This document shows positions 1-8,787 of a stretch of 32,452 nt of DNA, piece after piece. The stretch is taken from positions 1 through 32,452 of the forward strand of contig CAMWNF010000016.1 of assembly GCA_947175535.1 (NCBI GenBank). The letters run 5' to 3'. The position numbers and the translations under genes are program-made. Under the pieces are notes generated by a model that did no database searches, had not been told where the DNA came from, and saw only the letters and a list, made by a program, of their open reading frames with translations. This DNA comes from an uncultured Bacteroidales bacterium. GTDB lineage: Bacteria > Bacteroidota > Bacteroidia > Bacteroidales > Muribaculaceae. The first letter of the stretch is position 1; each line of letters begins with the position of its first letter.

Positions 1-1
1 A

Positions 2-157
2 ACCGGCATGAAAATAGAGCATCAACGTTTCGGTGTCGGTACAATACTTGAAATCGACCGTTCGCAACCCGACCATAAAATCATAGTCGATTTCAACAAT
101 GTTCAGCAACGCACACTTCTTCTGAAATTCGCCCGCTTCAAAATATTAGGTCAATGA
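2..157 (+). CDS. UvrD/PcrA-type DNA helicase, C-terminal end (partial)
   Basis: This is an open frame entering from the left edge and ending in TGA. The visible 51 residues contain GMKIEHQRFGVGTIL and end LLKFARFKILGQ. That matches the small C-terminal Tudor-like tail of UvrD/PcrA superfamily 1 helicases, which in Bacteroidales ends in KFARFKIL. The family unwinds DNA in nucleotide excision and mismatch repair. The stop codon overlaps the nspC start by 4 bp (ATGA), so the two genes are translationally coupled. The motor domains lie outside the window, so the assignment rests only on the tail motif. Confidence 0.75.
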   Translation, partial: TGMKIEHQRFGVGTILEIDRSQPDHKIIVDFNNVQQRTLLLKFARFKILGQ

Positions 158-1308
158 AAGTTTCCGAATTACCCACCCCGTTCTATATCGTTTACCTCAA
201 CAGAATAGAACGTAATCTAAAACTTATAGATGATGTCAGTCGCCGTGCAGGTGTCAAAATCATCATGGCGTTCAAAGCCAATGCAATGTGGAAGACGTTT
301 CCGACAGTCGGAAAGTATTGCACTGCATTCACGGCAAGTTCGCTGAATGAACTCCGTCTTGGTCTGGAGTATCTTGGTACAGACGCACACAGCTATTGCC
401 CTGCTTACACAGACACAACCATCGACGAATATCTTGACGGGAGCACTCATCTGACCTTTAATTCGCTAAGTCAATGGGAACGTTTCAAAAATAAGCTACA
501 GACCTATAACGCAGCGAATCCGGATAAAAGAGTTTCACCAGGTCTTCGAGTCAATCCTAAATGTTCGGTAATAGAAACCGACTTATATAATCCAGCCTTA
601 CCCGGCTCAAGATTCGGAGTTTCGGCAGAACAACTGCAAAATCTTCCAGAAGGTTTGGAGGGTCTACATTTCCATGCTCTCTGCGAATCAACGAGCTACG
701 ACCTTGAAAAGGTACTATCGGCTTTTGAACAACAGTTCGGACACCTTCTTGACAAAGTAAGATGGGTAAATATGGGCGGCGGTCACCTTATGACAAAAGA
801 AGGATACGACACCGACCATCTTGTAAGTCTCCTCAAGAATTTCAAATCACGCCATCCCAATCTCGAAATTATCCTTGAACCCGGCAGCGCATTCATGTGG
901 AGGACGGGCGATTTAATCACGTCTGTTGTCGATACAATTGAAAACGATGGTGTTACTACGGCAATTGTCGACGTGTCATTCGCATGCCATATGCCTGACA
1001 CCCTCGAAATGCCTTACAAGCCCGCAATTACGGAAAGTGTAGAACATGAAGAGGGAAAACCGACATACCGACTTGGCGGAAACTCCTGTCTTAGCGGCGA
1101 CTACATGGGCGACTGGAGTTTTGATAAGCCATTGAAAATCGGCGACCGTCTTACGCTTGAGGATATGAACCACTATACTACGGTCAAGACTACAATGTTC
1201 AACGGCATTTCACATCCTGCAATTGCAGTCGCAACATCAGAGCAATCTGACGACTGCCATGTTATAAGGGAATTCACATACGACGATTATAAAAACAGAA
1301 TGTGCTGA
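154..1308 (+). CDS. nspC: carboxynorspermidine decarboxylase
   Basis: PLP-dependent fold III decarboxylase that makes norspermidine or spermidine from the carboxy precursor in the aspartate-semialdehyde polyamine route. At 384 aa it has the usual length for the family. The PLP-binding lysine is K41 in MAFKANAMW. The HALCES segment, the glycine-rich NMGGGH phosphate-binding loop, EPGSAF and the catalytic-cysteine region GNSCLSGD appear in the order expected for alanine racemase-like decarboxylases. The start is the ATG overlapping the upstream helicase stop. The partner carboxynorspermidine dehydrogenase is not in this window. A glycosyltransferase begins 6 bp downstream, so it is probably an internal operon gene. 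Confidence 0.93.
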   Translation: MKVSELPTPFYIVYLNRIERNLKLIDDVSRRAGVKIIMAFKANAMWKTFPTVGKYCTAFTASSLNELRLGLEYLGTDAHSYCPAYTDTTIDEYLDGSTHLTFNSLSQWERFKNKLQTYNAANPDKRVSPGLRVNPKCSVIETDLYNPALPGSRFGVSAEQLQNLPEGLEGLHFHALCESTSYDLEKVLSAFEQQFGHLLDKVRWVNMGGGHLMTKEGYDTDHLVSLLKNFKSRHPNLEIILEPGSAFMWRTGDLITSVVDTIENDGVTTAIVDVSFACHMPDTLEMPYKPAITESVEHEEGKPTYRLGGNSCLSGDYMGDWSFDKPLKIGDRLTLEDMNHYTTVKTTMFNGISHPAIAVATSEQSDDCHVIREFTYDDYKNRMC

Positions 1309-1314
1309 GCAACT

Positions 1315-2325
1315 ATGACGCATACTCCGAAATATTCCGTTATAGTACCGGTATACAACCGCATAGACGAAGTGCAAGACCTTCTGGACAGCCTTGCAAA
1401 CCAGACATATAAGGACTTTGAAGTCATAATAGTTGAAGACGGCTCGACCGAGCCATGTAAGGCGGTCGTTGAAGATGCCTGTAGCCGGGGACTTGATGTA
1501 AAATATTTTTATAAAGAGAACGAGGGACGGTCGATTGCAAGAAACTACGGTCTTGAGAGAGCGAGCGGCGATTATTTCATTTTCTTTGATTCAGACTGCG
1601 TAATCCCGGCTACGTATTTCGAAACTATCGATAAAGAACTCACTCAAAATCCGCTTGACTGCTTCGGAGGGCCTGATGCCGCGCATGATTCTTTCTCAAA
1701 CACTCAGAAAGCAATCAATTATTCCATGACATCGTTTCTGACAACAGGAGGAATTCGCGGTGGAAAAATCAGCCTTGAAAAATTTGTTCCACGCACATTC
1801 AATATGGGCTATTCCCGCAAAGTCTATGAACAAGTCGGTGGTTTCCGCGAAATGTTCTCCGAAGATATAGACATGAGCACACGTATCCGTAACGCAGGAT
1901 TCTCTATCGGTCTGATTGCAGATTCTCCCGTTTGGCACAAGCGCAGAATCGACATGAAAAAATTCTTGCGTCAGGTCTATGTTTTCGGCATGTCGCGAAT
2001 AACCCTGAAACTTCTCTATCCCGGTTCGCTGAAACTCGTCCACTGTCTGCCGGCAGCTTTTCTAATCGGTTGTATAATCCTCATAATCCTCGGCATTGCC
2101 GTATCGCCATGGTTTCTTTTACCTATAGGGTTATATTTCACATTGATTTTCATCGGAGCCGCACTATCAACCAAAAGCATCATTATCGCAGCCAAAGCGG
2201 TGCCTGCAGCAGCTATTCAGCTGTTTGGATATGGCGCAGGATTTATCAAAGCCTATGTCTCGAAAATTTTGCTCGGAAAAGGGAGAGATATTCAGGAAGA
2301 AATACTCATAAGAAAAGGTAAATAA
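1315..2325 (+). CDS. family 2 glycosyltransferase, membrane-anchored
   Basis: Inverting GT-A glycosyltransferase of family GT2, 336 aa. The N-terminus SVIVPVYNR and VEDGS (D42) form the nucleotide-binding fold, and FFDSDC (D92, D94) is the DxD-like metal site. FSEDIDMSTRIRNAGF around residue 185 is the acceptor or base region, followed by WHKRR. The C-terminal third holds two to three hydrophobic segments (about 243-310), so the enzyme probably sits on the inner face of the cytoplasmic membrane. The donor and acceptor sugars cannot be read from sequence. It lies 6 bp after nspC and 7 bp before radC with no polysaccharide cluster around it, so a role in envelope glycan assembly is inference. 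Confidence 0.88.
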   Translation: MTHTPKYSVIVPVYNRIDEVQDLLDSLANQTYKDFEVIIVEDGSTEPCKAVVEDACSRGLDVKYFYKENEGRSIARNYGLERASGDYFIFFDSDCVIPATYFETIDKELTQNPLDCFGGPDAAHDSFSNTQKAINYSMTSFLTTGGIRGGKISLEKFVPRTFNMGYSRKVYEQVGGFREMFSEDIDMSTRIRNAGFSIGLIADSPVWHKRRIDMKKFLRQVYVFGMSRITLKLLYPGSLKLVHCLPAAFLIGCIILIILGIAVSPWFLLPIGLYFTLIFIGAALSTKSIIIAAKAVPAAAIQLFGYGAGFIKAYVSKILLGKGRDIQEEILIRKGK

Positions 2326-2332
2326 TCAGGCT

Positions 2333-3058
2333 ATGAATCCACAACACGACGAAAAAAACGAATTGGTGAGAGAAAGACTTATCAGGGAAATGTCGAGCGA
2401 CGAACGTCCCCGCGAAAAAGCGGTAAAGGACGGCATCAAAAGTCTCTCCGACACAGAACTTATGGCGATAATCTTCAGCACGGGCTTAAAAGGGAAGTCA
2501 GTCATTGAGTTAAGTCGTGAAATACTCGAAGACAATGACCGTCATCTTTCCAATGTTGCAAAATTGAGCGTAGCGGAGATGTTGAAACGCTATAAGGGAA
2601 TAGGACCGGCAAAAGCCATCACACTTCTGGCAGCCCTCGAGCTGGGGTCGCGTTCGGCTGCGGATGCTGCCAAAATTGAACATCCTACAGTGGCTTCATC
2701 AAAAATCGCATACTCACTGATGAAACATCATTTCGAGCGACTCGACCATGAAGAGTTCTGGGTACTTCTTCTATCTCAAGCTGGAAAACCGATAAGAGAG
2801 GTGAAAATCGGACAGGGTGGAATAACAGGCACTGCTGTAGATATAAAACTAATCATGCGCGCTGCCATCGAACATCTTGCCTCGGCTATGATTCTTTTTC
2901 ATAACCATCCGTCAGGAAATCTCAAACCGAGTCATCAGGATGATGCTCTGACGCAAAAAATCAAAGATGCCGCAAAACTTATCGACACCAGAGTCCACGA
3001 CCATATAATCGTGACAGACGGCTCTTTTTATTCATATAATGATGAGGGACGCCTATAA
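2333..3058 (+). CDS. radC: RadC family JAB/MPN domain protein
   Basis: 241-residue RadC-type protein. The N-terminal half holds a helix-hairpin-helix-like region (YKGIGPAKAITLLAALELG, about 85-105). The C-terminal half is a JAB1/MPN-like metalloprotease fold with the zinc-ligand motif HNHPSG at H190 and H192 and an aspartate at D203 in PSHQDD. Despite its name, a DNA repair role for RadC is doubtful. The family is widespread in bacteria and its substrate is unknown. It ends the uvrD-nspC-GT2 operon with 7-bp spacing. It faces the PurF-like gene across only 16 bp, and no clear terminator hairpin was seen in that gap. Confidence 0.92.
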   Translation: MNPQHDEKNELVRERLIREMSSDERPREKAVKDGIKSLSDTELMAIIFSTGLKGKSVIELSREILEDNDRHLSNVAKLSVAEMLKRYKGIGPAKAITLLAALELGSRSAADAAKIEHPTVASSKIAYSLMKHHFERLDHEEFWVLLLSQAGKPIREVKIGQGGITGTAVDIKLIMRAAIEHLASAMILFHNHPSGNLKPSHQDDALTQKIKDAAKLIDTRVHDHIIVTDGSFYSYNDEGRL

Positions 3059-3074
3059 TTGATTACAGATAAAT

Positions 3075-4955
3075 TTAATCACGCTTTTCGGCATTTCCTT
3101 CGTAATAATTCACAAATGCCTTGTTCACCAAGCGGTTTCCTCCGGGCGTGGGGTAATCTCCTGAAAAATACCAGTCGCCGGGATGAGCGGGTATGGCTTT
3201 ATGCAGACCGTCAAGCGACTGATAGACAATATCGACCTCGGCTTTAACCTCCGGTCCGGTCAACATCTTCGCAATCTGAGCAGCTATCTCTTCATCCGTG
3301 AAAGGCTCATATACGGCTTTAACACAATTCACCTGCTCGCTGTCAGGCTTTTTCAACTCAGCAAGAGCTTTTTCATAAACAGCATCAAGGATATGTTGTT
3401 TGCCGGAAGATTTCAACAGCTCGACAGCTGCCTTGAATGCTATGAACTCGCCCATTCGCGACATATCGATACCATAGCAATCGGGATATCTCACCTGTGG
3501 CGACGACGACACCACAATAATCCGACGGGGATGCAGACGGTCAAGCATTCTCAGAATAGACTGGCGAAGAGTCGTACCACGAACGATGCTGTCATCAATC
3601 ACCACGAGAGTGTCACAATCATTGCGAATACATCCGTATGTCACATCATAGACGTGGGCGGCAAGATCATTTCTGGACTGCCCTTCGGCTATAAATGTGC
3701 GGAGTTTTATATCCTTTAATGCTATTTTCTCTATCCTTAGACGATGACTCATTATCTCTCTGACGGTCTCTGGTGTAAGCTCGCCTTCAGCCTGAGCTTC
3801 CAGTATTCTGTCAGTTTTGCGGCTGTCTAGAAATTCTTCAAGTCCTTCCTGAAGTCCCATGAATGCAACCTCAGCTGTGTTGGGTATAAATGCAAAAACA
3901 GTGTTATCTATATCATAATTGACCATCTTCAGGATTTCCGGTGCGAGCTGACGCCCTAATGCCTTACGCTCCTGATAGATGTCAGCATCGCTTCCACGGG
4001 AAAAATATATGCGTTCGAACGAGCAGCGTCGGTTATCTCCCGGCTCAAGTATCTGGCGCAATGATAGTTTACCGGTCTTGCCAACTACAAGACTTTCTCC
4101 GGGCTGAAGTTCGTGTACCGCTGAACGCGGAACATCCATGACCGTCTGAATTACAGGACGCTCGGATGCAAGAACCACAATTTCTTCATCATAATAGTAA
4201 AATGCCGGTCTGATGCCATGACGGTCGCGAAGCGCGAACATATCTCCTGACCCTGTTGCGCCACATATCACGAAACCGCCGTCCCACAACGGAGCGGCAG
4301 CTGCAAGAACATTGAACGGATTAAGTTCGTTCTCTATCTCAACGCTTAAACGCGGATCTTCCAGACTGTCACGAAATTTTCTATATAATCTGTGATTTTC
4401 TTTATCAAGATAGTAACCTAACTGCTCAAGCAGTACGACCGTATCACTGTAAAGTCGGGGATGCTGACCTTTTGCGACGATATTTTGAAAAATCTCCTCA
4501 ACATTGGTCATATTGAAATTTCCGCACAGCAAAAGATTACGCGAACGCCAGTTATTTCTGCGCAGGAATGGATGGACATACGACAATCCGCTTCTTCCTG
4601 TAGTGCTGTAACGCAGGTGCCCCATATAAATATTCCCTATGAAGGGAACTTCGTCCTCTGATAAACCTTCTGAACGAATGGCAGTGGAAATCTGTCTGTG
4701 GATATTATCAAATATTGCAGATATCGCATCCGAACCCATGGCTCTTTCACGATAGACATATTCGTGACCTGGCAACGCATCAATCTTAACAACCCCTACT
4801 CCGGCAGCTTCTTGTCCGCGATTGTGCTGTTTTTCCATAAGAAGATACAGCTTGTCGAGACCATAAGTGGATGTTCCATACTTTTCTTTATAATAGCTGA
4901 GAGGTTTGCGAAGTCTTATCAGTGCGACACCACATTCATGCTTTATCAATTCCAT
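3075..4955 (-). CDS. amidophosphoribosyltransferase-like protein (long PurF paralogue)
   Basis: Class II glutamine amidotransferase fused to a phosphoribosyltransferase domain, the architecture of PurF, which makes 5-phosphoribosylamine from PRPP and glutamine. The start MELIKHECGVALI places the nucleophile at Cys8 behind a short propeptide. NRGQEAAGVG and the GHLRYSTTG-like segment are amidotransferase motifs. The PRPP loop VVIDDSIVRGTT and the downstream DCYGIDMSRMGEF are present. At 626 aa it is well over 100 residues longer than canonical PurF (about 470-505), with inserts between the domains and a C-terminal extension. Bacteroidota often carry such a long form besides a canonical PurF, so I give no symbol. 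It is transcribed alone. A possible -7 box (TATTTTTG on the minus strand, 5030-5037) lies upstream without a convincing -33 partner. Confidence 0.85.
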   Translation of the reverse strand: MELIKHECGVALIRLRKPLSYYKEKYGTSTYGLDKLYLLMEKQHNRGQEAAGVGVVKIDALPGHEYVYRERAMGSDAISAIFDNIHRQISTAIRSEGLSEDEVPFIGNIYMGHLRYSTTGRSGLSYVHPFLRRNNWRSRNLLLCGNFNMTNVEEIFQNIVAKGQHPRLYSDTVVLLEQLGYYLDKENHRLYRKFRDSLEDPRLSVEIENELNPFNVLAAAAPLWDGGFVICGATGSGDMFALRDRHGIRPAFYYYDEEIVVLASERPVIQTVMDVPRSAVHELQPGESLVVGKTGKLSLRQILEPGDNRRCSFERIYFSRGSDADIYQERKALGRQLAPEILKMVNYDIDNTVFAFIPNTAEVAFMGLQEGLEEFLDSRKTDRILEAQAEGELTPETVREIMSHRLRIEKIALKDIKLRTFIAEGQSRNDLAAHVYDVTYGCIRNDCDTLVVIDDSIVRGTTLRQSILRMLDRLHPRRIIVVSSSPQVRYPDCYGIDMSRMGEFIAFKAAVELLKSSGKQHILDAVYEKALAELKKPDSEQVNCVKAVYEPFTDEEIAAQIAKMLTGPEVKAEVDIVYQSLDGLHKAIPAHPGDWYFSGDYPTPGGNRLVNKAFVNYYEGNAEKRD

Positions 4956-5177
4956 GACCCAAAACGGTTTACCTTAAACATCTAACATTAATCATCGCGT
5001 TTGAATATCCGACCGCGATTTTGACAATGCAAAAATAAGAACTTTCCGCGAGAGCAGGAGCACTTTTGCTTATATATTGCATAAAGATTCTTCATAAATT
5101 TATCATGACTTATTTTGCCACTAATCGGGAATTATCATTAACTTTACGGAAATATTTATTTATAGAGATTCAAATCA

Positions 5178-5208
5178 TACTTTTTACTAACCACGGTCTT
5201 TTAAGACC
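5178..5208 (+). promoter_or_regulatory. possible -7-like box and leader inverted repeat before the amylase gene
   Basis: The 276-bp divergent gap before the amylase contains TACTTTTT, one base from TAnnTTTG, followed by a GGTCT-TTTA-AGACC inverted repeat 24 bp before the start codon. No -33 TTTG is at the right distance, so the promoter call is weak. The hairpin is short and could be chance. Confidence 0.25.
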
Positions 5209-5231
5209 CATAACAATCAATTCATAACCAC

Positions 5232-6671
5232 ATGAAATTCACTCCAGTGATTCTTTTTGCGGCATCATTATGCGCGCTGTCTTTTAATTCGTGCAAAAGC
5301 GAAAAAAAGAATGTAGAGGCAACTCAACCACGTGACGAGGTTATTCTTCACGCATGGACATGGTCATTCGACACCATCGCAGCAAACATGCATCTGATTG
5401 CAGATGCCGGCTATGATTATGTTCAGACATCTCCGGCTCAGGCATGTTACATAGGCGATAACGGTGGTATGGCTCTCTTCAGCCAGGAAGGTGATTCCGT
5501 TATGGGAAAATGGTATTTCTACTATCAGCCTACCGACTGGACTGTCGGGAATTATATGCTCGGCGACCGCGATGCATTCAAAGCCATGTGCGACAGTGCA
5601 CGGGCATACGGTGTAAAAGTGATAGTCGACGTGTTGCCCAACCACACCGCAGTCGACCATACAGCAGTTCTTCCCGGGCTTGACAACGCTGTCGGCGGAC
5701 ATGAAAATCTCTTTCATGCAAACGGCTTCACCGACATAACAGATTACAACGACCGCCTGCAATGCACTACAGGCATGATGGGTGGTCTGCCTGACGTAAA
5801 CACCGAGAATCCTGATTTCCAGTATTATTACATGCAGTATGTCAACGATTTGATTGGTCTTGGTGCACGTGGTTTCCGTTATGACACGGCGAAACATATC
5901 GGACTACCTTCCGACCCGACCGACCCGAAAGCTGAACAGAATGACTTCTGGGACGTCGCTTTAGGTCACAAAGATATCAGGGGTACAATGCTTTCGATGC
6001 CTGACAGTCTATTTATCTACGGTGAGGTTCTACAGGACCGCAATGTAAAGGAAGATGAATATGCCGAGCTCATGAGTGTTACAGCCAGCAACTATGGTCA
6101 TGAACTCCGCAAAGCTCTCACTGAAAACAACGCCGTAGCAGTTAATCTTGAGGACTGGCATCACAGTGCTGACCCGTCGAGACTGGTAACCTGGGTCGAA
6201 AGTCATGACACTTACTGTAATCAGCATGAATCCGCAGACATGTCGGATGAACTCGTACGTGCAGGCTGGGTATTTCTCGCAGCCCGCGATGGCGGTCGTC
6301 CGCTGTTCTTCAGCCGTCCTGCCGGAAGTACACGCGAAAACTATTGGGGTAACAACCGTATCGGTGCACGAGGCAATGACGAGTTCTTCCATCCAGCCGT
6401 CGTCGCAGCCAACAAGTTCCGTCATGACATGACCGGTCAACCTGAAAAAATGATTTTTGCCAAAGACGGAAGCGTAGTTGAGGTTGCACGTGGCGATAAA
6501 GGCGCAGCAATCGTCAGCTTCTCTCCTGAAACTATCTCAATTTCGCTTGACACTCCCTTGCCCGACGGAGAATATACCGATGTTATATATAATAATGTGT
6601 TCACTGTGGCTGATGGAATCCTGACCGGAGAACTCGCACCCCACACTTCATATATAATATATAGTAAATGA
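5232..6671 (+). CDS. GH13 alpha-amylase family lipoprotein
   Basis: Glycoside hydrolase of family 13, 479 aa, acting on alpha-glucans. The signal peptide ends in the lipobox SFNSC with Cys21, so the mature protein is lipidated. The (beta/alpha)8 motifs are intact: region I DVLPNH (D133); region II GFRYDTAKH with nucleophile D218; region III YGEVLQ with acid/base E265; region IV VESHDTY with transition-state stabiliser D326. A small C-terminal beta domain (about 400-479) follows. The residues after Cys21 (KSEKK) lack the acidic run that marks surface export in Bacteroidota, so a periplasm-facing anchor is possible. No SusC/SusD pair is adjacent. A strong intrinsic terminator lies directly downstream, so it is probably monocistronic. 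Confidence 0.92.
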   Translation: MKFTPVILFAASLCALSFNSCKSEKKNVEATQPRDEVILHAWTWSFDTIAANMHLIADAGYDYVQTSPAQACYIGDNGGMALFSQEGDSVMGKWYFYYQPTDWTVGNYMLGDRDAFKAMCDSARAYGVKVIVDVLPNHTAVDHTAVLPGLDNAVGGHENLFHANGFTDITDYNDRLQCTTGMMGGLPDVNTENPDFQYYYMQYVNDLIGLGARGFRYDTAKHIGLPSDPTDPKAEQNDFWDVALGHKDIRGTMLSMPDSLFIYGEVLQDRNVKEDEYAELMSVTASNYGHELRKALTENNAVAVNLEDWHHSADPSRLVTWVESHDTYCNQHESADMSDELVRAGWVFLAARDGGRPLFFSRPAGSTRENYWGNNRIGARGNDEFFHPAVVAANKFRHDMTGQPEKMIFAKDGSVVEVARGDKGAAIVSFSPETISISLDTPLPDGEYTDVIYNNVFTVADGILTGELAPHTSYIIYSK

Positions 6672-6691
6672 ACTGCCCATTACATTATAGA

Positions 6692-6732
6692 CAAGACCGC
6701 GCTGCCTAATCACAGCGCGGTCTTGTTTTTTC
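6692..6732 (+). terminator. intrinsic terminator after the amylase gene
   Basis: A 13-bp perfect GC-rich stem (CAAGACCGCGCTG / CAGCGCGGTCTTG) with an 8-nt loop is followed by TTTTTTC. The U-tract is on the plus strand only, so it mainly serves the amylase transcript. Confidence 0.92.
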
Positions 6733-6743
6733 ATTAGCTTTAC

Positions 6744-8294
6744 TTATTTTGTGAGATTCCGCTCGGAAAATAGTATCTGCGAAAAATATTCAACTAACTC
6801 CGGATGATTATCAGCAACATTCATAGTCTCCAAACTGTCAGTCTGCATATCATATAACTGCGGCGACTGAAGATAACCCGTTTCAATTTTAGGTCCCCAT
6901 GCCACAATCGGTTTTCCTTCGGAGGGTTCGATATATTTCCATTCTTTTGTACGTACGCTCAATGCATGATTGGATGCCTGTTCAATCACATAATCGCGAC
7001 CAGCTTTATCCTCGCCTATAATAGAGGCAAGATTATCACGCGAGTCGATTGCTGCATTTTCAGGTATTCTTGCACCAGAAAGTGCCGCAAGCGATTTGAG
7101 CCAGTCAATCTGCGACACAAGTGCATCGCTTGTCTGACCGGCGGGTATTTTTGCGCGCCAACGGACTATCATAGGCACACGTGTGCCGCCTTCAAACGCA
7201 CTGTACTTACCTCCTCTTAGATTACCCGTCGGTGAATGACCTCCAAGCAGTTCTTCCGCATCATCCAGATAACCGTCATCGACGACCGGACCATTATCAC
7301 TCGATAGTATCACCAAAGTATTATCAGCAATACCAAGTAAATCGAGTGTATTAAGTACTGTCTCCACCGTTGCATCAAACTGTGCTATCGCATCGCCTCT
7401 CAGCCCCATCGAACTCTTACCACGGTGGCGTGGATGAGGAAATCTCGGCACGTGGACATCATTTGTGGCAAGATATAGAAAGAATGGCTCAGATACATGC
7501 TGCTCAATAAATTTCACTGCATGTGCGGTGATAGAATCGGCGATATTCTCATCTTTCCACAAGGCTTTTCCACCTCCTTTCATATAACCGATACGACTTA
7601 TGCCGTTGACTATCGACTGATCATGTCCATGACTCGGATGAAGATTATAAAGCAATTCGGGATTATTTTTTCCGGTCGGTTCTCCTTCAAAATTCTCCTT
7701 GTAGCTTACATAAATCGGTGCATCTGCGTCCCAATTGGCTACCTGCCCGTTCTCTATAAATACACATGGTACACGGTCGGCTGTTGCAGCCATTATATAT
7801 GAATAGTCAAAACCAAGGTCTCCGAGAGCCGACGGTAAGGGAGCATTCCAATCCTGCTCTCCGGTCTTGTCGCCGAGTCCCAGATGCCATTTACCTATAC
7901 CAGCTGTTACATATCCTACACTCTTGAACATATCAGCCATTGTAAACTGACCGGGCTTTATTATCATACCGGCATTTCCTGCCGCAACGTCCGTTCCTTT
8001 ATCGCGCCAAGCATATCTGCCGGTCAGTAATCCGTAACGCGAGGGCGTACTTGTTGCTGCAGCCGCATGGGCATTAGTAAACAGAATACCTTCGGCGGCA
8101 AGGCGGTTAACTGCCGGGGTCTTTACGTTTTTTGCGCCAAAACACTCCAAGTCACCGAACCCGAGATCATCTGCATAAATAAATATTACATTAGGCAGAT
8201 TCGGGCGTTCAAAATTCTGCGATTGCGCATTGACTCCTATCGAAGGAATAGTAAGCAAACCGGCGACAAACGTATTCCATTTATCAATAACCAT
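6744..8294 (-). CDS. Ser-type arylsulfatase (family S1)
   Basis: Secreted S1 sulfatase of 516 aa that hydrolyses sulfate esters. An N-terminal hydrophobic segment ending near VNAQS is a likely signal peptide. The metal-site motif IYADDLGFGDLECFG follows. The activation motif S82-T-P-S-R, then YGLLTGRY, has serine where aerobic enzymes have cysteine, so formylglycine would be made by the radical-SAM enzyme anSME. That maturase must be encoded elsewhere. GKWHLG and LSSDNGPV are further active-site signatures. Substrate is unknown; host mucin or glycosaminoglycan sulfate would fit a gut lifestyle but is inference. A -7-like TATCTTTG (minus strand, 8321-8328) lies 26 bp upstream of the start, with TTTG another 26 bp away, which is too far for a standard promoter. 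Confidence 0.92.
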   Translation of the reverse strand: MVIDKWNTFVAGLLTIPSIGVNAQSQNFERPNLPNVIFIYADDLGFGDLECFGAKNVKTPAVNRLAAEGILFTNAHAAAATSTPSRYGLLTGRYAWRDKGTDVAAGNAGMIIKPGQFTMADMFKSVGYVTAGIGKWHLGLGDKTGEQDWNAPLPSALGDLGFDYSYIMAATADRVPCVFIENGQVANWDADAPIYVSYKENFEGEPTGKNNPELLYNLHPSHGHDQSIVNGISRIGYMKGGGKALWKDENIADSITAHAVKFIEQHVSEPFFLYLATNDVHVPRFPHPRHRGKSSMGLRGDAIAQFDATVETVLNTLDLLGIADNTLVILSSDNGPVVDDGYLDDAEELLGGHSPTGNLRGGKYSAFEGGTRVPMIVRWRAKIPAGQTSDALVSQIDWLKSLAALSGARIPENAAIDSRDNLASIIGEDKAGRDYVIEQASNHALSVRTKEWKYIEPSEGKPIVAWGPKIETGYLQSPQLYDMQTDSLETMNVADNHPELVEYFSQILFSERNLTK

Positions 8295-8581
8295 ATCTTA
8301 TGTTATTTAATACCTATCCACAAAGATACATCATTTTCATAAGAATCTGTTTTTCAAACACTATAATATATATATACTATTCTGAAACTATGTTATAAAA
8401 CATAATGCTACAACATACAGTAAAATTAACTTATTTTAGGAATATTACAAAACTATTTCTACCTATATATTTTGATTGATAATTATTACAAAAATCACAC
8501 AATCGTTAAAATAATTATAATTAATCCGTCATAAAATTCATTTTATCAACAAAATCATATAAAAAATCGCCTCTGAAAAAA

Positions 8582-8612
8582 TTTGCAGACTGATATTTTA
8601 TACTTAATTTTG
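8582..8612 (+). promoter_or_regulatory. Bacteroidota-type promoter upstream of dnaG
   Basis: TTTG, 19 bp, TAATTTTG: an exact match to the primary sigma factor consensus of Bacteroidota. Transcription should start near 8619, which gives dnaG a leader of about 175 nt or drives a small RNA ending near the hairpins at 8712-8760. Confidence 0.72.
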
Positions 8613-8697
8613 TGCCAGGAAAACGAAAGAACTAATAAACGCTTTTTCATATAATAAATAAATCTGGAATAGACATATAAATCTAACATTAAGTACT

Positions 8698-8754
8698 ATG
8701 TGTAAGAAAATAATGGAGGTTCGTGAGAATCTCCATTGTTATTTTCAGCAATAA
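8698..8754 (+). CDS. possible 18-codon leader peptide upstream of dnaG
   Basis: ATG to TAA frame encoding MCKKIMEVRENLHCYFQQ, lying inside the predicted dnaG leader. Its codons run through both arms of the first hairpin, and its stop codon overlaps the right arm of the second. No ribosome binding site is visible, and an ORF this short could be chance. Its position relative to the two hairpins is the only reason to list it. Confidence 0.22.
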   Translation: MCKKIMEVRENLHCYFQQ

Positions 8755-8760
8755 CCTCCA
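8712..8760 (+). promoter_or_regulatory. mutually exclusive hairpins in the dnaG leader (attenuator-like)
   Basis: Hairpin A pairs AATGGAG with CTCCATT (12-nt loop) and is flanked by an A-rich run before it and GTTATTTT after it. Hairpin B pairs TGGAGGTT with AACCTCCA, a perfect 8-bp match that uses most of the left arm of A, so both cannot form at once. This is the geometry of an attenuator or riboregulator. The repeats could instead be a protein binding site on DNA. Confidence 0.4.
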
Positions 8761-8779
8761 ATCCCTCGTAAATTATTCG

Positions 8780-8787
8780 TAAATTTG
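8780..8787 (+). promoter_or_regulatory. -7 box directly upstream of dnaG
   Basis: TAAATTTG matches the consensus and ends 6 bp before the dnaG ATG, so transcription from it would start at about the first base of the start codon (leaderless). No -33 TTG lies at 19-21 bp, so it is weaker than the upstream promoter. Confidence 0.4.

Noticed and set aside
3059-3247. ORF of 62 aa directly after radC on the plus strand, and the 178-aa ORF at 3183-3719
   Set aside because: Both lie antisense to the well-supported PurF-like gene and have no family features; they are shadow frames.
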